A stretch of DNA of 64,000 bases from Ovis canadensis. Its lineage: Eukaryota; Chordata; Mammalia; Artiodactyla; Bovidae. The translations under genes were made by a program, and so were the position numbers. The notes beneath the pieces are model-generated. The model was not told where the DNA came from and did not search any database. It saw nothing but the letters and a program-made list of their open reading frames with translations. The stretch's first letter is position 1, and each line of letters starts with the position of its first letter. Location of the stretch: assembly GCF_042477335.2 (NCBI RefSeq), contig NC_091256.1:20178501-20242500 (forward strand), read 5' to 3'. Below, in pieces: positions 45,269 to 56,249 of this stretch.

Positions 45269-48200
45269 GCAGTCTAAGGGAATAAGAAATATTAAAATGG
45301 ATTTTGTTGCAAATTTTGATCAAGCACTATATGTATTTATACTAGAAATATAAAAAAGGCCTCTGCCTGCATAGTCTATTGTTAATAAAATATCCTTTGA
45401 GTTTTAAATATTCTCACATTTCTAAAAGAAGAAATATCACATAATTTTACAATGGACTTATCTTTGTTCTAAAAATTAATTTGTCATCTCATTTACAGAT
45501 CACAGATAGCTGTCCAAGTAGATTACTAGAAACAACTTCTTGTCATTTGGGGAAACTTTGCCCAAAACATAATTACTGGGGAAAAAAAAATGTGTTTCTT
45601 GATGTGTAAAATAAGAAGAATCCTAATATTTTTAGTGAGATCATAATAAAAGAGTAGTGGATATACCTGATTTATTGAGAACATTTAGTTTTTAGATGAG
45701 CCTACACAAGTCTCAAAGAGGCTGCTTTTATCCAAAATATGTCACTAATGATTGGACAGTGTAATGCTAGAAACTTACTCTTTTTATTTTTGTAGTTTCA
45801 TAACTATATGAGTTGTGGTACGACTTTTTCATAGAGTCATGTGGTCCAACCCATAAACTGAGAAAAACTTCATTATGTTTGCTGAGGTTTTCCAAATAAG
45901 ATACGAAAAAAAAAAATCAGAGGAAAGGATTATATTTAAAATCAATAGGAAGAATAAATTCATTGTTTTCTAAAATGTAGATTCCCAAGCCAACAGATTT
46001 TCACTAATTTATACTTTCATTTCAACATTTTATCATTTGGGACTTAAAATTCTAGTGATGTATTTCTGCCATAAAAATTGGCAAAGGTAATCAGATTTTT
46101 GTTGTAAATAAATAATCAAAATATTTTTCTGAAAACCTCAGATATATTTTTGAATTTATCCTAAACCCTTAATATATTTTAAAATATAAAATGAAAATAT
46201 AAATTTCACACATAGAATTTAACCATTTAAACTTTTCAAGTCAAGACACTATTACAAATTATTTCAAATGATGAGTCAGAATTTGAGGGTATAAGCTCGA
46301 AACCCTAAAACTTAAATATGCACAAACATTCATCTGGTGTATGCTATATATAAGGCACTGTGTACTAAGCACACAGAAGAAAATATTGATCAATACCATG
46401 CTTTATGTATTAGAGAATGTCATCAGTTATTAAGATATACCATTGCTTCTTATACGACTTAGAAAAATCCTGCAATTAAAGTGTGATACAATACTTTAAA
46501 AAGAACCAGGTACAACTAAAGAATTTCTCCTATCATTGTTATGAAATTTTTTATTTATTCCATTGACTTTCTAATTCATATTCTTTTGCATTGCTTAATA
46601 TCTGATAGTTAATCTCTCTGCATGTAACTCAGTAATAAAACTTAACCCAGCTTTGTCTCTTAGGGTACTTTTTTTTTTCATCAATATAAAATTCTTGTTT
46701 TTTAAAAACAATATAAGAATTCTAGTTTTTGTTATTTTTTGAAGATGTTTGTTTAAATTATATCTTTATGCTTCTCCACTCTGTTTTCCTGACTTTTTAT
46801 GCAGTGATTTTACATGATAATACTGAAAGAATCCAGTCTCTTGAACACCTAAATGTCAATTCAATTTAATACATTGATTGACAACTGCACATGTTATTTA
46901 ACTGAAGTGAGAATGATGCAAAGACCTATGATCAAATTCACACATGCTTTATATGATTTCCAAATGCAAAATAAAACTACATGCAAAATTTGTTTCCTCC
47001 TCCATTTCTTTTCAAATTCTAATATTCTCCCAACACCTGATATAATTATAGCACCATAGACACATATCTAAAAAATTACCAGAAACAGAAAGTGAGCACT
47101 GAAACAAATCCCCACAAAACATCAGGCGTTAACTTCAACATGAAATTACATGTTCGGGAGGAAAAAAAAAAAATCTGTTCTAAGCATAATAGGTACATTA
47201 ATAGAGTTGTCACGACCCATTTCAGATGCTTCTTTCTAGGCCTGCTCCAAGGTGCACTCTTTAGACAGTTAAGTGCATGCTGGTTATGACTGAGCAGCAC
47301 AGAAACATCACAATGAGAACAACTGTAAAAGCCAGGTGACATACACACACGCTGACATTTGAAAGCCCTAGAAAGTATCAGAGCCAGCTGAGATTTAAGG
47401 GTCAGTGTGGCACAAAGAAAAAGCAGTGAAGTGAGCCCAATATTTTCTGCTGCTTTTTCCTTGAAACACATGCTGGTTCTTAATTGGTATGTGGCTTAGA
47501 GGTCAAGAAAAAGAGGATCAGAATGAGCGCTGTCTTGCGTAGCTCAACAAACTCTGGAGAGAAGCGGTCTGAAGGTACCTAAGACTTAAGGAGTCAAAAT
47601 GCTAGAGAAAATGGAGCCTCTGAAAGATGAGCCTGATGTTGTGTCTTAAGCTTTCTGTCATTTTTTTTTCCCTTCAATTTTTGCTGGTCAAGAGACTAAC
47701 AAACGAAGTGAAATGCAATAGCTAAGAAACTAAAAGATAAGCAAAGATTCTGCTTTCAAATAAAATGGGGCAGATTGCCGCTGATTAACATAACAATGAA
47801 AATTAGAAAGATTTCCAGAATGGCAGTATGGGGTGCTCGGCAGACCCTCTCCCCAGTGAAATAAATGTTTAATGGGTGAAAATTACACATATATAAAATT
47901 GGAGTCTCTGCAATTTGCCCTAAGAGTAGACAGAAAAGAGAGGAACATATAACCACAAAAACTGGCTAAATCTCAGCAACAGCAGTAAGAGCCACGACAT
48001 GCTCCCCTCTGCCCCCTGCCACCAGCTCATCATGGAAGAGCTCTCCTCCAGGAAGACAGAGCTAAGAACCCAGGGCTTCCTTGCCCCCAGGCTCCAAGTA
48101 TAAGGCTGCATACGAGCTCCAGGAGGGCCAGGGCACCTACCTCTTTCATCACAGTCAGCTCTACATTGCAGAAACTATTCCAGGCAGTCATAGTTTGAAA

Positions 48201-48306
48201 GTGAAAGTGAAGTCACTCAGTCATGTCTGACTCTTTGCGACCCATGGACTGTAGCCCACCAAGCTCCTCCATCCATGGGATTCTCCAGGCAAGAATACTG
48301 GAGTGG
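45166..48306. repeat. Tandem duplication, copy 2 (3141 bp)
   Basis: Second unit, directly adjacent and in the same orientation as copy 1, apparently identical. It ends inside SINE B. Confidence 0.97.
48106..48191 (+). mobile_element. MIR/L2-like end, copy 2
   Basis: Same sequence as 44965-45050, within copy 2 of the duplication. Confidence 0.4.
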
Positions 48307-48410
48307 GTTGCCATTTCCTTCTCCAGGGGGATCTTCCCGACCCAGGTATCAAACCCAGGTCTCCCACATTGCAGGCAGACGCTTTAACCTCTGAGCCACC
48401 AGGGAAGCCC
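48197..48410 (-). mobile_element. Bov-tA SINE 'B', right edge of duplication
   Basis: Inverted copy with diagnostic five Gs in 'ccagggggatc', 'cgacccaggtatcaaaccca' and head 'gagccaccagggaagccc'. Its left part recurs exactly in the middle SINE. Confidence 0.95.
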
Positions 48411-48529
48411 TCCAGGGACAAAATTCAGATCCAAAATTACAAATAAACTGAATGTGAAAGGAATGAACCATGCACAAAGAAGCCATAAGAAATGAAGTGG
48501 TTGTACTGGTACTAAGATAGGCATAAAGT

Positions 48530-48880
48530 CAGACTTCTCTGGTGGTCTAGTGGTTAAGAATCTACTTGCCAATGCAGGGGACACAGGTGCAATCCCTGGT
48601 TTGGGAAGATCCCATGTGCTGCAAGACAAATAAGCCCATGTGCTACTGAGACAGTGGCTCTAGAGCCCCAGACCCGCAACTGCTGAGCCCACACATCACA
48701 ACTATTGAAGCCCATGTGCCTAGAGCCTGCGCTCTGCAATAAGAAAAGCCAGTGTAAGGAGAAGCCCACACACCTCAAAGAAGAACAGTCTCCACTTGCT
48801 ACAACTAGAGAAAGCACAGAGCAGCAACCAAGACCCAGTACAATCAAAAATAAAGAATAAATTAAAAATAAAGTTATAAA
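48530..48880 (+). mobile_element. CHR-2-type SINE, near full length
   Basis: tRNA-like head (gacttctctggtggtctagt), 'aggtgcaatccctggtttgg' B-box region, the alternating 'gcccatgtgcctagagcctg' / 'cacatcacaactattgaagc' body, and an A/T-rich tail with AAAAATAAAG units. Confidence 0.9.
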
Positions 48881-48954
48881 AAAAAAAGTTGCTTGACTGT
48901 AGATATAATAATAAAATGGAAATTGTAGATATAATAATAAATAATAATAAAAGT

Positions 48955-50307
48955 GTAAGCTATACACCTATATTCACCTAATAACAATGACTCAAAATAC
49001 ATGAAGCAAAACTGATAGAACTGAAAGGAGAAATAGATAATCCGACAATAAGATGTAGATATTTCTGTACCCCATCTTCCATAATGAATAGCACAATCGG
49101 TGTTAGATCAACAAGGTACAGAAAATTTGAAAACACCAAACCAACAAGACTTAATCTGTACCTAAGGGACAGTTGATACAACCATAGCAGAACTCACATT
49201 CTTCTCATGCACACATGAAACATGCACCAAGAAAGACCAAATGCAAGCCCATTAAAAAGTGTTAATACATTTAAAATAAATGAAATGAAACAAGTGTGAT
49301 CTCTAAACACAACAGAGTGAACTCAGGAATGAATAACAGGGGAAAGGGGAAGGTTGGAGAGCCCAACATCCCCATTTCTCCTTCTCCCATGAAAATCAGT
49401 GATTGGACAGCTGTCCATGAGCAAAAACAGCTCTGGGGGAGGCCCCAAGAATCCACTTAGGAAGTCTTAGCAACATAATGAAACTCAAGACACAGTTTTC
49501 CGATGAAGACCTACAAATGGTCAACAGGTACAGGAAACAGTTCTCTATGCTACTAATCATCAAAAATACAATGGAATATCAACTCATATTTGTTAGAATG
49601 GCTGTCATCAAAAAAGATAGGTGGTATAGTGTTGATGAAGATGTGGAGAAAACAAAACCTTGTACACTACTGATACAAATGTAAATTGGTGCTGCCATTA
49701 TGGAATATGCAGGTTCCTCAAAGAATTTAAAAATAAAACTAAATCCCATTTTTGGGTATATATTCCAAAAGAATCAAAATTAGGTATCTGTACTGCCATG
49801 CTCGCTGCATTATAAATAATAGTCAAACTATGGAAACCTTAAATGTCTGTCAACAGATGAATGGATGATATAGATGTAATATGTCTTACAGAATGTTATG
49901 CAGTCACAAGGAAGAAGGAAATCCTGCCATTTGTGACAATTTCTATAAAAACTGAAGAGTATTATGCTAAGAGAAATGTCCCAGAAAAATAAACATTGCT
50001 TAATAGCACTTATGTGGATTCAAGACAGCTGAGATCAGAGAAGTCATCAGGGATGGTTACCAGAGGCCTGAGGTGAGGGAAATGGAGAGACATTGATTAA
50101 AGGGTACAGACTTCCAGTTCTAAGATTATAACTTAGAACAAGTGAACACACTACAGTGAACACCCAGCACAGCCAATTGACAGATATTTATACAATTATT
50201 ATATACTTGCAAGTTTATAAGAGAGTAGATTGTAAATGTTTTCATCACAAAGAAAACTGGTAATTATGTGATGAAACGAAGGTATTAGGTAAGGCTAGGT
50301 GGTAATC
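48955..50307 (+). mobile_element. Old L1 (L1M-type), internally deleted; left of BovB insertion
   Basis: 48955-49325 resembles the L1 ORF2 endonuclease region (cacctaataacaatgactca, gaaaggagaaatagataatc, cacattcttctcatgcacac). 49480-50307 is the ORF2 end and 3' UTR (gatgaagatgtggagaaaac, tttttgggtatatattcc, gaatggatgatatagatg). The RT centre is missing. The 3' UTR is cut at 50307 by a BovB insertion and resumes at 54043. Confidence 0.85.
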
Positions 50308-53300
50308 TTAGCGCAGGCAGTTGCGACTGGCGCACTTAGTGTGGCCGACAGGATCTACCCCACGTCCGGGGTCAGGGGCAGAAGCCAGGAGGACTCCATG
50401 CCCGAGGGGCAGCGGCCAAGAGGAGTTACTCCACATCCGAGGTCAGGGGCAGCGGCCGAGAGTGCCAGGCTGCGACGGCGCAGGAATGGCCAAGAGGAGC
50501 TATCCCAGTCCGAGGTCAGGGGCAGCATCCGAGAGGAGCTACCTCGTGTCCGAGGCCAGGGGCGATGGCCAGGGAGAGCAACCCCACATCCAAGGAGCGG
50601 TGGCTGCGCGGGTGCAGGTGGGCCTAGAGGAGCTATCCCACATTCAAGGTCAGGAGGGGCGGAAGTGAGGAGATACTCCTAGTCGGAGGTGAGGAGCAGC
50701 CGCTGTGCTTTGCTGGAGCAGATGTGAAGAGATACCCCACATCCAAGGTAAGAGAAACCCAAGTAAGATGGTAGGTGTTGCAAGAGGCCATCAGAGGGCA
50801 GACACACTGAAACCATACTCAAAGAAAACTAGTCAATCTAATCACACTAGGACCACAGCCTTGTCTAACTCAATGAAACTAAGCCAAGCCTGTGGGGCCA
50901 CCAAAGACGGGTGGGTCATGGTGGAGAGGCCTGACAGAATGTAGTCCACTGGAGAAGGGAATGGCAAACCACTTCAGTATTCTTGCCTTGAGAACCCCAT
51001 GAACAGTATGAAGAGGCAAAATGATAGGATACTGAAAGAGGAACTCCCCAGGTCAGTAGGTACCCATTATGCTACTGGAGATCAGTGGAGAAATAACTCT
51101 AGAAAGAATGAAGGGATGGAGCCAAAGCAAAAACAATACCCAGTTGTGGGTGTGACTGGTGATAGAAACAAGGTCCGATGCTGTAAAGAGCAATATTGTA
51201 TAGGAACCTGGAATGTCAGGTCCATGAATCAAGGCAAAATGGAAAGTGGTCAAACAAGAGATGGCAAGAGTGAACGTCGACATTCTAGGAATCAGTGAAC
51301 TATAATGGACTGGAATGGGAGAATTTAACTCAGATGACTATTATCTCTACTACTGTGGGCAAGAATCCCTCAGAAGAAATGGAGTAGCCATCATGGTCAA
51401 CAAGAGTCTAAACTGCAGTACTTGGATGCAATCTCAAAAACGACAGAATGATCTCTGTTCGTTTCCAAGGCAAACCATTCAATATCACAGTAATCCAAGT
51501 CTATGCCCCAACCAGTAATGCTGAAAAAGCTGAAGTTGAATGGTTCTATGAAGACTTAAAGATCTTTTAGAACTAACACCCAAAAAAGATGTCCTTTTCA
51601 TTATAGGGGACTGGAATGCAACAGTAGGAAGTCAAGAAACACCTGGAGTATTCCAAATTTGGCCTTGGAATACGGAATGAAGCAGGGCAAAGACTACTAG
51701 AGTTTTGCCAAGAAAATGCACTGGTCATAGCAAACACCCTCTTCCAACAACACAAGAGAAGACTCTACACATGGACATCACCAGATGGTCAACACTGAAA
51801 TCAGATTGATTATATTCTTTGCAGCCAAATATGGAGAAGCTCTATACAGTCAACAAAAACAAGACCAGGAGCTGACTGCACTCAGATCATGAACTCCTTA
51901 TTGCCAAATTCATACTGAAATTGAAGAAAGTAGGGAAAACCACTAGACCATTCAGGTATGACCTAAATGAAATCCCTTATTATTTTACAGTGGAAGTGAA
52001 AAACAGATTTAAGGGCCTATATCTGATAGATAGAGTGCCTGATGAACTATGGAATGAGGTTCATGACATTGTACAGGAGACAGAGATCAAGATCATCCCC
52101 ATGGAAAAGAAATGCAGAAAAGCAAAATGGCTGTCTGGGGAGGCCGTAAAAAATAGCTGCGAAAAGAAGAGAAGTGAAAAGCAAAGGAAAAAAGGAAAGA
52201 TATAAGCATCTGAATGCAGAGTTCCAAAGAATAGCAAGAAGAGATAAGAAAGCCTTCCTCAGCTCTAAATGCAAAGAAACAGAGAAAAACAAAAGAATGG
52301 GAAAGACTAGATATCTCTTCAAGAAAATTAGAGATACCAAGGGAATATTTCATGCAAAGATGGGCACAATAAAGGATAGAAATGGTATGGACCTAACTGA
52401 GACAGAAGATATTAAGAATAGGTGGCAAGAATACACAGAAGAACTGTACAAAAAAGATCTTCATGACCAGATAATCATGATGGTGTGATCACTCATCTAG
52501 AGCCAGACATCCTAGAATGTGAAGTCAGGTGGGCCTTAGAAAGCATCACTACGAACAAAGCTAGTGGAGGTGATGGAATTCCAGCTCAGCTATTTCAAAT
52601 CCTGAAAGATGATGCTGTGAAAGTACTGCACTCAATATGCCAGCAAACATGGAAAACTCAGCAGTGGCCACAGGACTGGAAAAGGTCAGTTTTCATTCCA
52701 ATCCCAAAGAAAGGCAATGCCAAAGAATGCTCAAACTACCGCACAATTGCACTCATCTCACATGCTAGTAAAGTAATGCTCAAAATTCTCCAAGCCAGGC
52801 TACAGCAATACGTGAACCGTGAACTTCCAGATGTTTAAGCTGGTTTTAGAAGGCATAGGAAGCAGAGATCAAATTGCCAACATCTGCTGGATCATGGAAA
52901 AAGCAAAAGAGTTCCAGAAAAACATCTATTTCTGCTTTATTGACTATGTCAAAGCCTTTGACTCTGTGGATCACAATAAACTGTGGAAAATTCTGAAAGA
53001 GATGGGAATACCAAACCACCTGACCTGCCTCTTGAGAGATTTGTATACAGGTCAGGAAGCAACAGTTAGAACTGGACATGGAACAACAGATTGGTTCTGA
53101 ATAGGAAAAGGAGTATGTCAAGGCTGTATATTGTCACCCTGCTTATTTAACTTCTATGCAGAGTACATCATGAGAAATGCTGAGCTGGAAGAAGCACAAG
53201 CTGGAATCAAGATTGCAGGGAGAAATATCAATAACCTCAGATATGCAGATGACACCACCCTTATGACAGAAAGTGAAGAGGAACTAAAAAGCTTCTTGAT

Positions 53301-54031
53301 GAATGTGAAAGAGGAGAGTGAAAAAGTTGGCTTAATGCTCAACATTCAGAAAATGAAGATCATGGCATCTGGTCCCATCACTTCATGGGAAATAGATGGG
53401 GAAACAGTGGAAACAGTGTCAGACTTTTGATTTTTGGGGGCTCCAAAATCACTGTGAATGGTGACTGTAGCCATGAAATTAAAAGACACTTACTCCTTGG
53501 AAGAAAACTTATGACCAACCTAGATAGCATATTCAAAAGCAGAGACATTACTTTTCCAACAAAGGTCCGTCTAGTCAAGGCTATGGTTTTTCCAGTGGTC
53601 ATGTATGGATGTGAGAGTTGGACTGTGAAGAAGGCTGAGCACCAAAGAATTGATGCTTTTGAACTGTGGTGTTTGAGAAGACTCTTGAGAGTCCCTTGGA
53701 CTGCAAGGAGATCCAACCAGTGCATTCTGAAGGAGATCAGCCCTGGAATTTCTTTGGAAGGAATGATGCTAAAGCCGAAACTCCAGTACTTTGGTCACCT
53801 CATGTGAAGAGTTGACTCATTGGAAAAGACTCTGATGCTGGGAGGGATTGGAGGCAGGAGGAGAAGGGGACGACTAGGCTGGATGAGATGACTGGATGGC
53901 ATCACTGACTCGATGGACGTGAGTCTGAGTGAACTCCAGGAGTTGGTGATGGACAGGGAGGCCTGGCTTGCTGTGATTCATGGGATTGCAAAGAGTTGGA
54001 CATTACTGAGTGGCTGGACTGGACTGAACTG
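50308..54031 (+). mobile_element. Near-full-length BovB LINE (3.7 kb), inactive
   Basis: Contains a GC-rich repeated 5' UTR, the endonuclease-RT reading frame, the C-terminal region and the 3' end. It is flanked by an 11-bp target-site duplication with one mismatch, AGGTGGTAATC at 50297-50307 and AGGTGATAATC at 54032-54042. Flanking L1 3' UTR sequence joins perfectly when the element is removed, which confirms both ends. It is by far the longest BovB in the window and the only one with both 5' UTR and tail. Confidence 0.95.
50361..50660 (+). repeat. GC-rich tandem-repeat 5' UTR of BovB
   Basis: Irregular repeats of a core CCGAGGTCAGGGGCAG plus GAGAGGAGCTA.CCC. The core recurs at about 50371, 50441, 50513, 50553 and (degraded) 50646, so spacing varies from 40 to 93 bp. 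It is rich in CpG within AT-rich surroundings. In a live element this would be the promoter region. Long Arg/Gly-rich frames here are by-products of base composition. Confidence 0.85.
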
Positions 54032-54032
54032 A
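50999..54032 (+). pseudogene. BovB endonuclease-reverse transcriptase, broken frame
   Basis: The ancestral frame starts at ATG 50999 (MNSMKRQND) and ends at TGA 54030-54032. Domain order: AP endonuclease (GTWNVRSMN at about 51199-51225, GDWNA near 51609-51623), linker, RT (NKASGGDGIP at about 52554-52583, FIPIPKKG near 52695, FCFIDY near 52931, YADD at 53242-53253), then the C-terminal WCLRRLLRVPW and RRRRG blocks. The RT catalytic box is intact. Inactivating changes include a one-base insertion near 51243, TAA at about 51302, a deletion near 51404, a base loss near 52466, TAA at 52836-52838, TGA at 53098-53100 and a shift near 53427. The live enzyme nicks target DNA and copies element RNA there. 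Confidence 0.92.
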
Positions 54033-54135
54033 GGTGATAATCATTTGCAATATATAAACATATCAAATCAACACACTTCATCTTAAATGCATACAAATGT
54101 TTTTGCTAATTATATCTTAATAAAGGTGGAATTTT
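54032..54135 (+). mobile_element. Old L1 3' end, right of BovB insertion
   Basis: Continues the L1 3' UTR of 49480-50307: 'ataatcatttgcaatatata', 'tatcaaatcaacacacttca' and 'attatatcttaataaaggtgg', the usual L1M end with its polyadenylation-like AATAAA. Confidence 0.85.
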
Positions 54136-54529
54136 TAGAAACAAATAATGGAAGAATTTGGAAACTTTACAAGTTGGTGGAAACTTACACACCTATAAAT
54201 AGTTGATGGGTCAAAATTTGTTTTGAAAAATATATTAAACACAATGGATACCCAGTCTCCTTCTGAGTCTTATCAAATTACTTTTGATGTCCAAAGAAAA
54301 AAATTACAGCATTGTCTGATATTCTCCATGTATGCAGAGCAATATTTTAGACACTTTTAAAAGTGCAACTAATTCTTTCTTTCCTGTATCACTCAATATT
54401 ATAATTCTTTGTTCTGTTTCTCAAATTATTTCAGCTTTCACAACTAGGAGATTTTTCACACTGACTTCCTTGTCTTTTTGACATGCTTCATTCATTCTTC
54501 TCTCATGAGAAATTCTTTATGTTCGAACA
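54136..54529. other. No gene recognised
   Basis: AT-rich spacer after the L1 end. Confidence 0.5.
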
Positions 54530-54680
54530 ATGCAAGATGCTTCAGGCTTATCCTGTTTTTCTCCTGATTCACTTGTAGATTTTGTTGTTCCTTCAAGTGA
54601 CCCTCAGTCCTTTCACTGGAGAATATTAATGGAAAAGAAAAAAAAAAAAAGATCTGAACATAAGGTAGGTCCATTGTTAG
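54530..54680. mobile_element. Old L1 3'-UTR-like segment
   Basis: 'gcaagatgcttcaggcttat' and 'cactggagaatatta...gatctgaacat' resemble an old L1 3' UTR block. A diverged second copy of its first 70 bp lies at 55402-55475. Confidence 0.45.
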
Positions 54681-54826
54681 TGAAGTGATGCTTCTTTTAA
54701 ACCTTCTAAGAAAACAGAATTAGGCTGTTGTGTATGATCATTAACACACAAACTCATAGTTGTTTGTTTTTATATCAAGTAATCAACATACCCTTTAAAA
54801 CAGTTTAATTATATGCATTTAATATC

Positions 54827-55401
54827 AGTTCAGTTCAGTTTCTCAGTCCTGTCTGACTCATTGTGATCCCATGGAATGCAGCACACCAGGCTTCCTCGTC
54901 CATCACAAACCCAAATCTTGCTCAAACTCATGTCCATCGAGTTGGTGGTGCATCCAACCATCTCATCCTCTGTCATCTGTCCCCTTCTCCTCCTGCCTTC
55001 AATCTTTCCCAGAATTAGGGTCTTTTCCAATGAGTCAGTTCTTTGCATCAGGTGGCCAAAGTATTGGAGATTTAGCTTCAGCATCAGTTCTTCCAATGAA
55101 TGTTCCAGACTGAATTCCTTTAGGGTTGACTGGATAGATCTCCTTGCAGTCCAAGAGACTCTGAAGAGTTTTCTCTGATGTTCAAAAGCACCAATTCTTT
55201 GGTGTTCAGCTTTCTTTATAGTCCAACTCTCACATCCATAGATGACTACTGGAAAAAACCATAGCTTTGACTAGACAGACCTTATTAGGCAAGGTAATGT
55301 CTCTGCTTTTTAATATGCTGTCTAGATTGGTCATAGCTTTTCTTGAAAAGAGCAAGCGACTTTTAATTCCATGGTTGCAGTCACCATCTGCAGTGATTTT
55401 G
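54827..55401 (-). mobile_element. BovB 3' part, inverted; left arm of inverted repeat
   Basis: Inverted pentamer tail, C-terminal blocks and the GDC-coding segment on the minus strand, ending at 'cagtgattttgc'. Moderately diverged. Confidence 0.92.
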
Positions 55402-55490
55402 CAAGATGCTTCAGGCCTATCTTGTTTTTCTCCTGTTTCAGATGTAGATTTTGCTATTTCTTCAAGTGGCTCCTTCTTCAAAATCATCTT
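55402..55490. mobile_element. Old L1 3'-UTR-like segment between two BovB copies
   Basis: 'gcaagatgcttcaggcctat', 'tgtttttctcctgtttcaga' and 'tagattttgctatttcttca' match 54532-54605 at about 85 percent by eye. Confidence 0.5.
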
Positions 55491-55527
55491 GCAGTGATTT
55501 TCAGTAGAAAATTGGATTAAAGATTTA

Positions 55528-56241
55528 CTGAAAGTGAAAGTAGAGAGTGAAAAAGTTGGTTTAAAGCTCAACATTCAGAAAACGAAGATCATGGCATCTG
55601 GTCCCATCACTTCATGGGAAATAGATGGGGAAACAGTGGAAACAGTGTCAGACTTTATTTTGGGGGACTCCAAAATCACTGCAGATGGTGACTGCAGCCA
55701 TGAAATTCAAAGACGCTTACTCCTTGGAAGAAAACTTATGACCAACCTAGATAGCATTTTCAAAAGCAGTACATTACTTTGCTGACTAAGGTCCATCTAG
55801 TCAAGGCTATGTCCAGTGGTCATGTATGGATGTGAGAGTTGGACTGTGAAGAAAGCTGAGCACCAAAGAATTGATGCTTTTGAACTGTGGTGTTGGAGAA
55901 GACTCTTGAGAGTCCCTTGGACTGCAAGGAGATCCAACCAGTCCATTCTGAAGGAGATCAGCCCTGGGATTTCTTTGGAAGGAATGATCCTAAAGTTGAA
56001 ACTCCAGTACTTTGGCCACCTCATGTGAAGACTTGACTCATTGGAAAAGTCTCTGATGCTGGGAGGGATTGTGGGCAGGAGGAGAAGGGGATGACAGAGG
56101 ATGAGATGGCTGGATGGCATCACTGACTCAATGGACGTGAGTCTGAACTCTGGGAGTTGGTGATGGACAGGGAGGTCTGGCGTGCTGCGATTCATGGGGT
56201 TGCAAAGAGTCAAACACGACTGAACGACTGAACTGAACTGA
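55528..56241 (+). mobile_element. BovB 3' part; right arm of inverted repeat
   Basis: Starts just after the YADD region (gaaagtgaaagtagagagtg) and runs to the pentamer tail. The two frames 55534-55785 and 55816-56028 are separated by small deletions near 55770-55815. Well preserved otherwise. Confidence 0.95.
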
Positions 56242-56249
56242 GCATGGCC

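Noticed and set aside
50299..50682. Arg/Gly/Pro-rich frames of 127 and 115 codons
   Set aside because: Both overlap in different frames across the GC-rich BovB 5' repeats. Repeats and GC content explain the openness.
52047..52353. Two overlapping minus-strand hydrophobic frames
   Set aside because: They are antisense to the BovB linker region; an equivalent appears antisense at 28272-28478.
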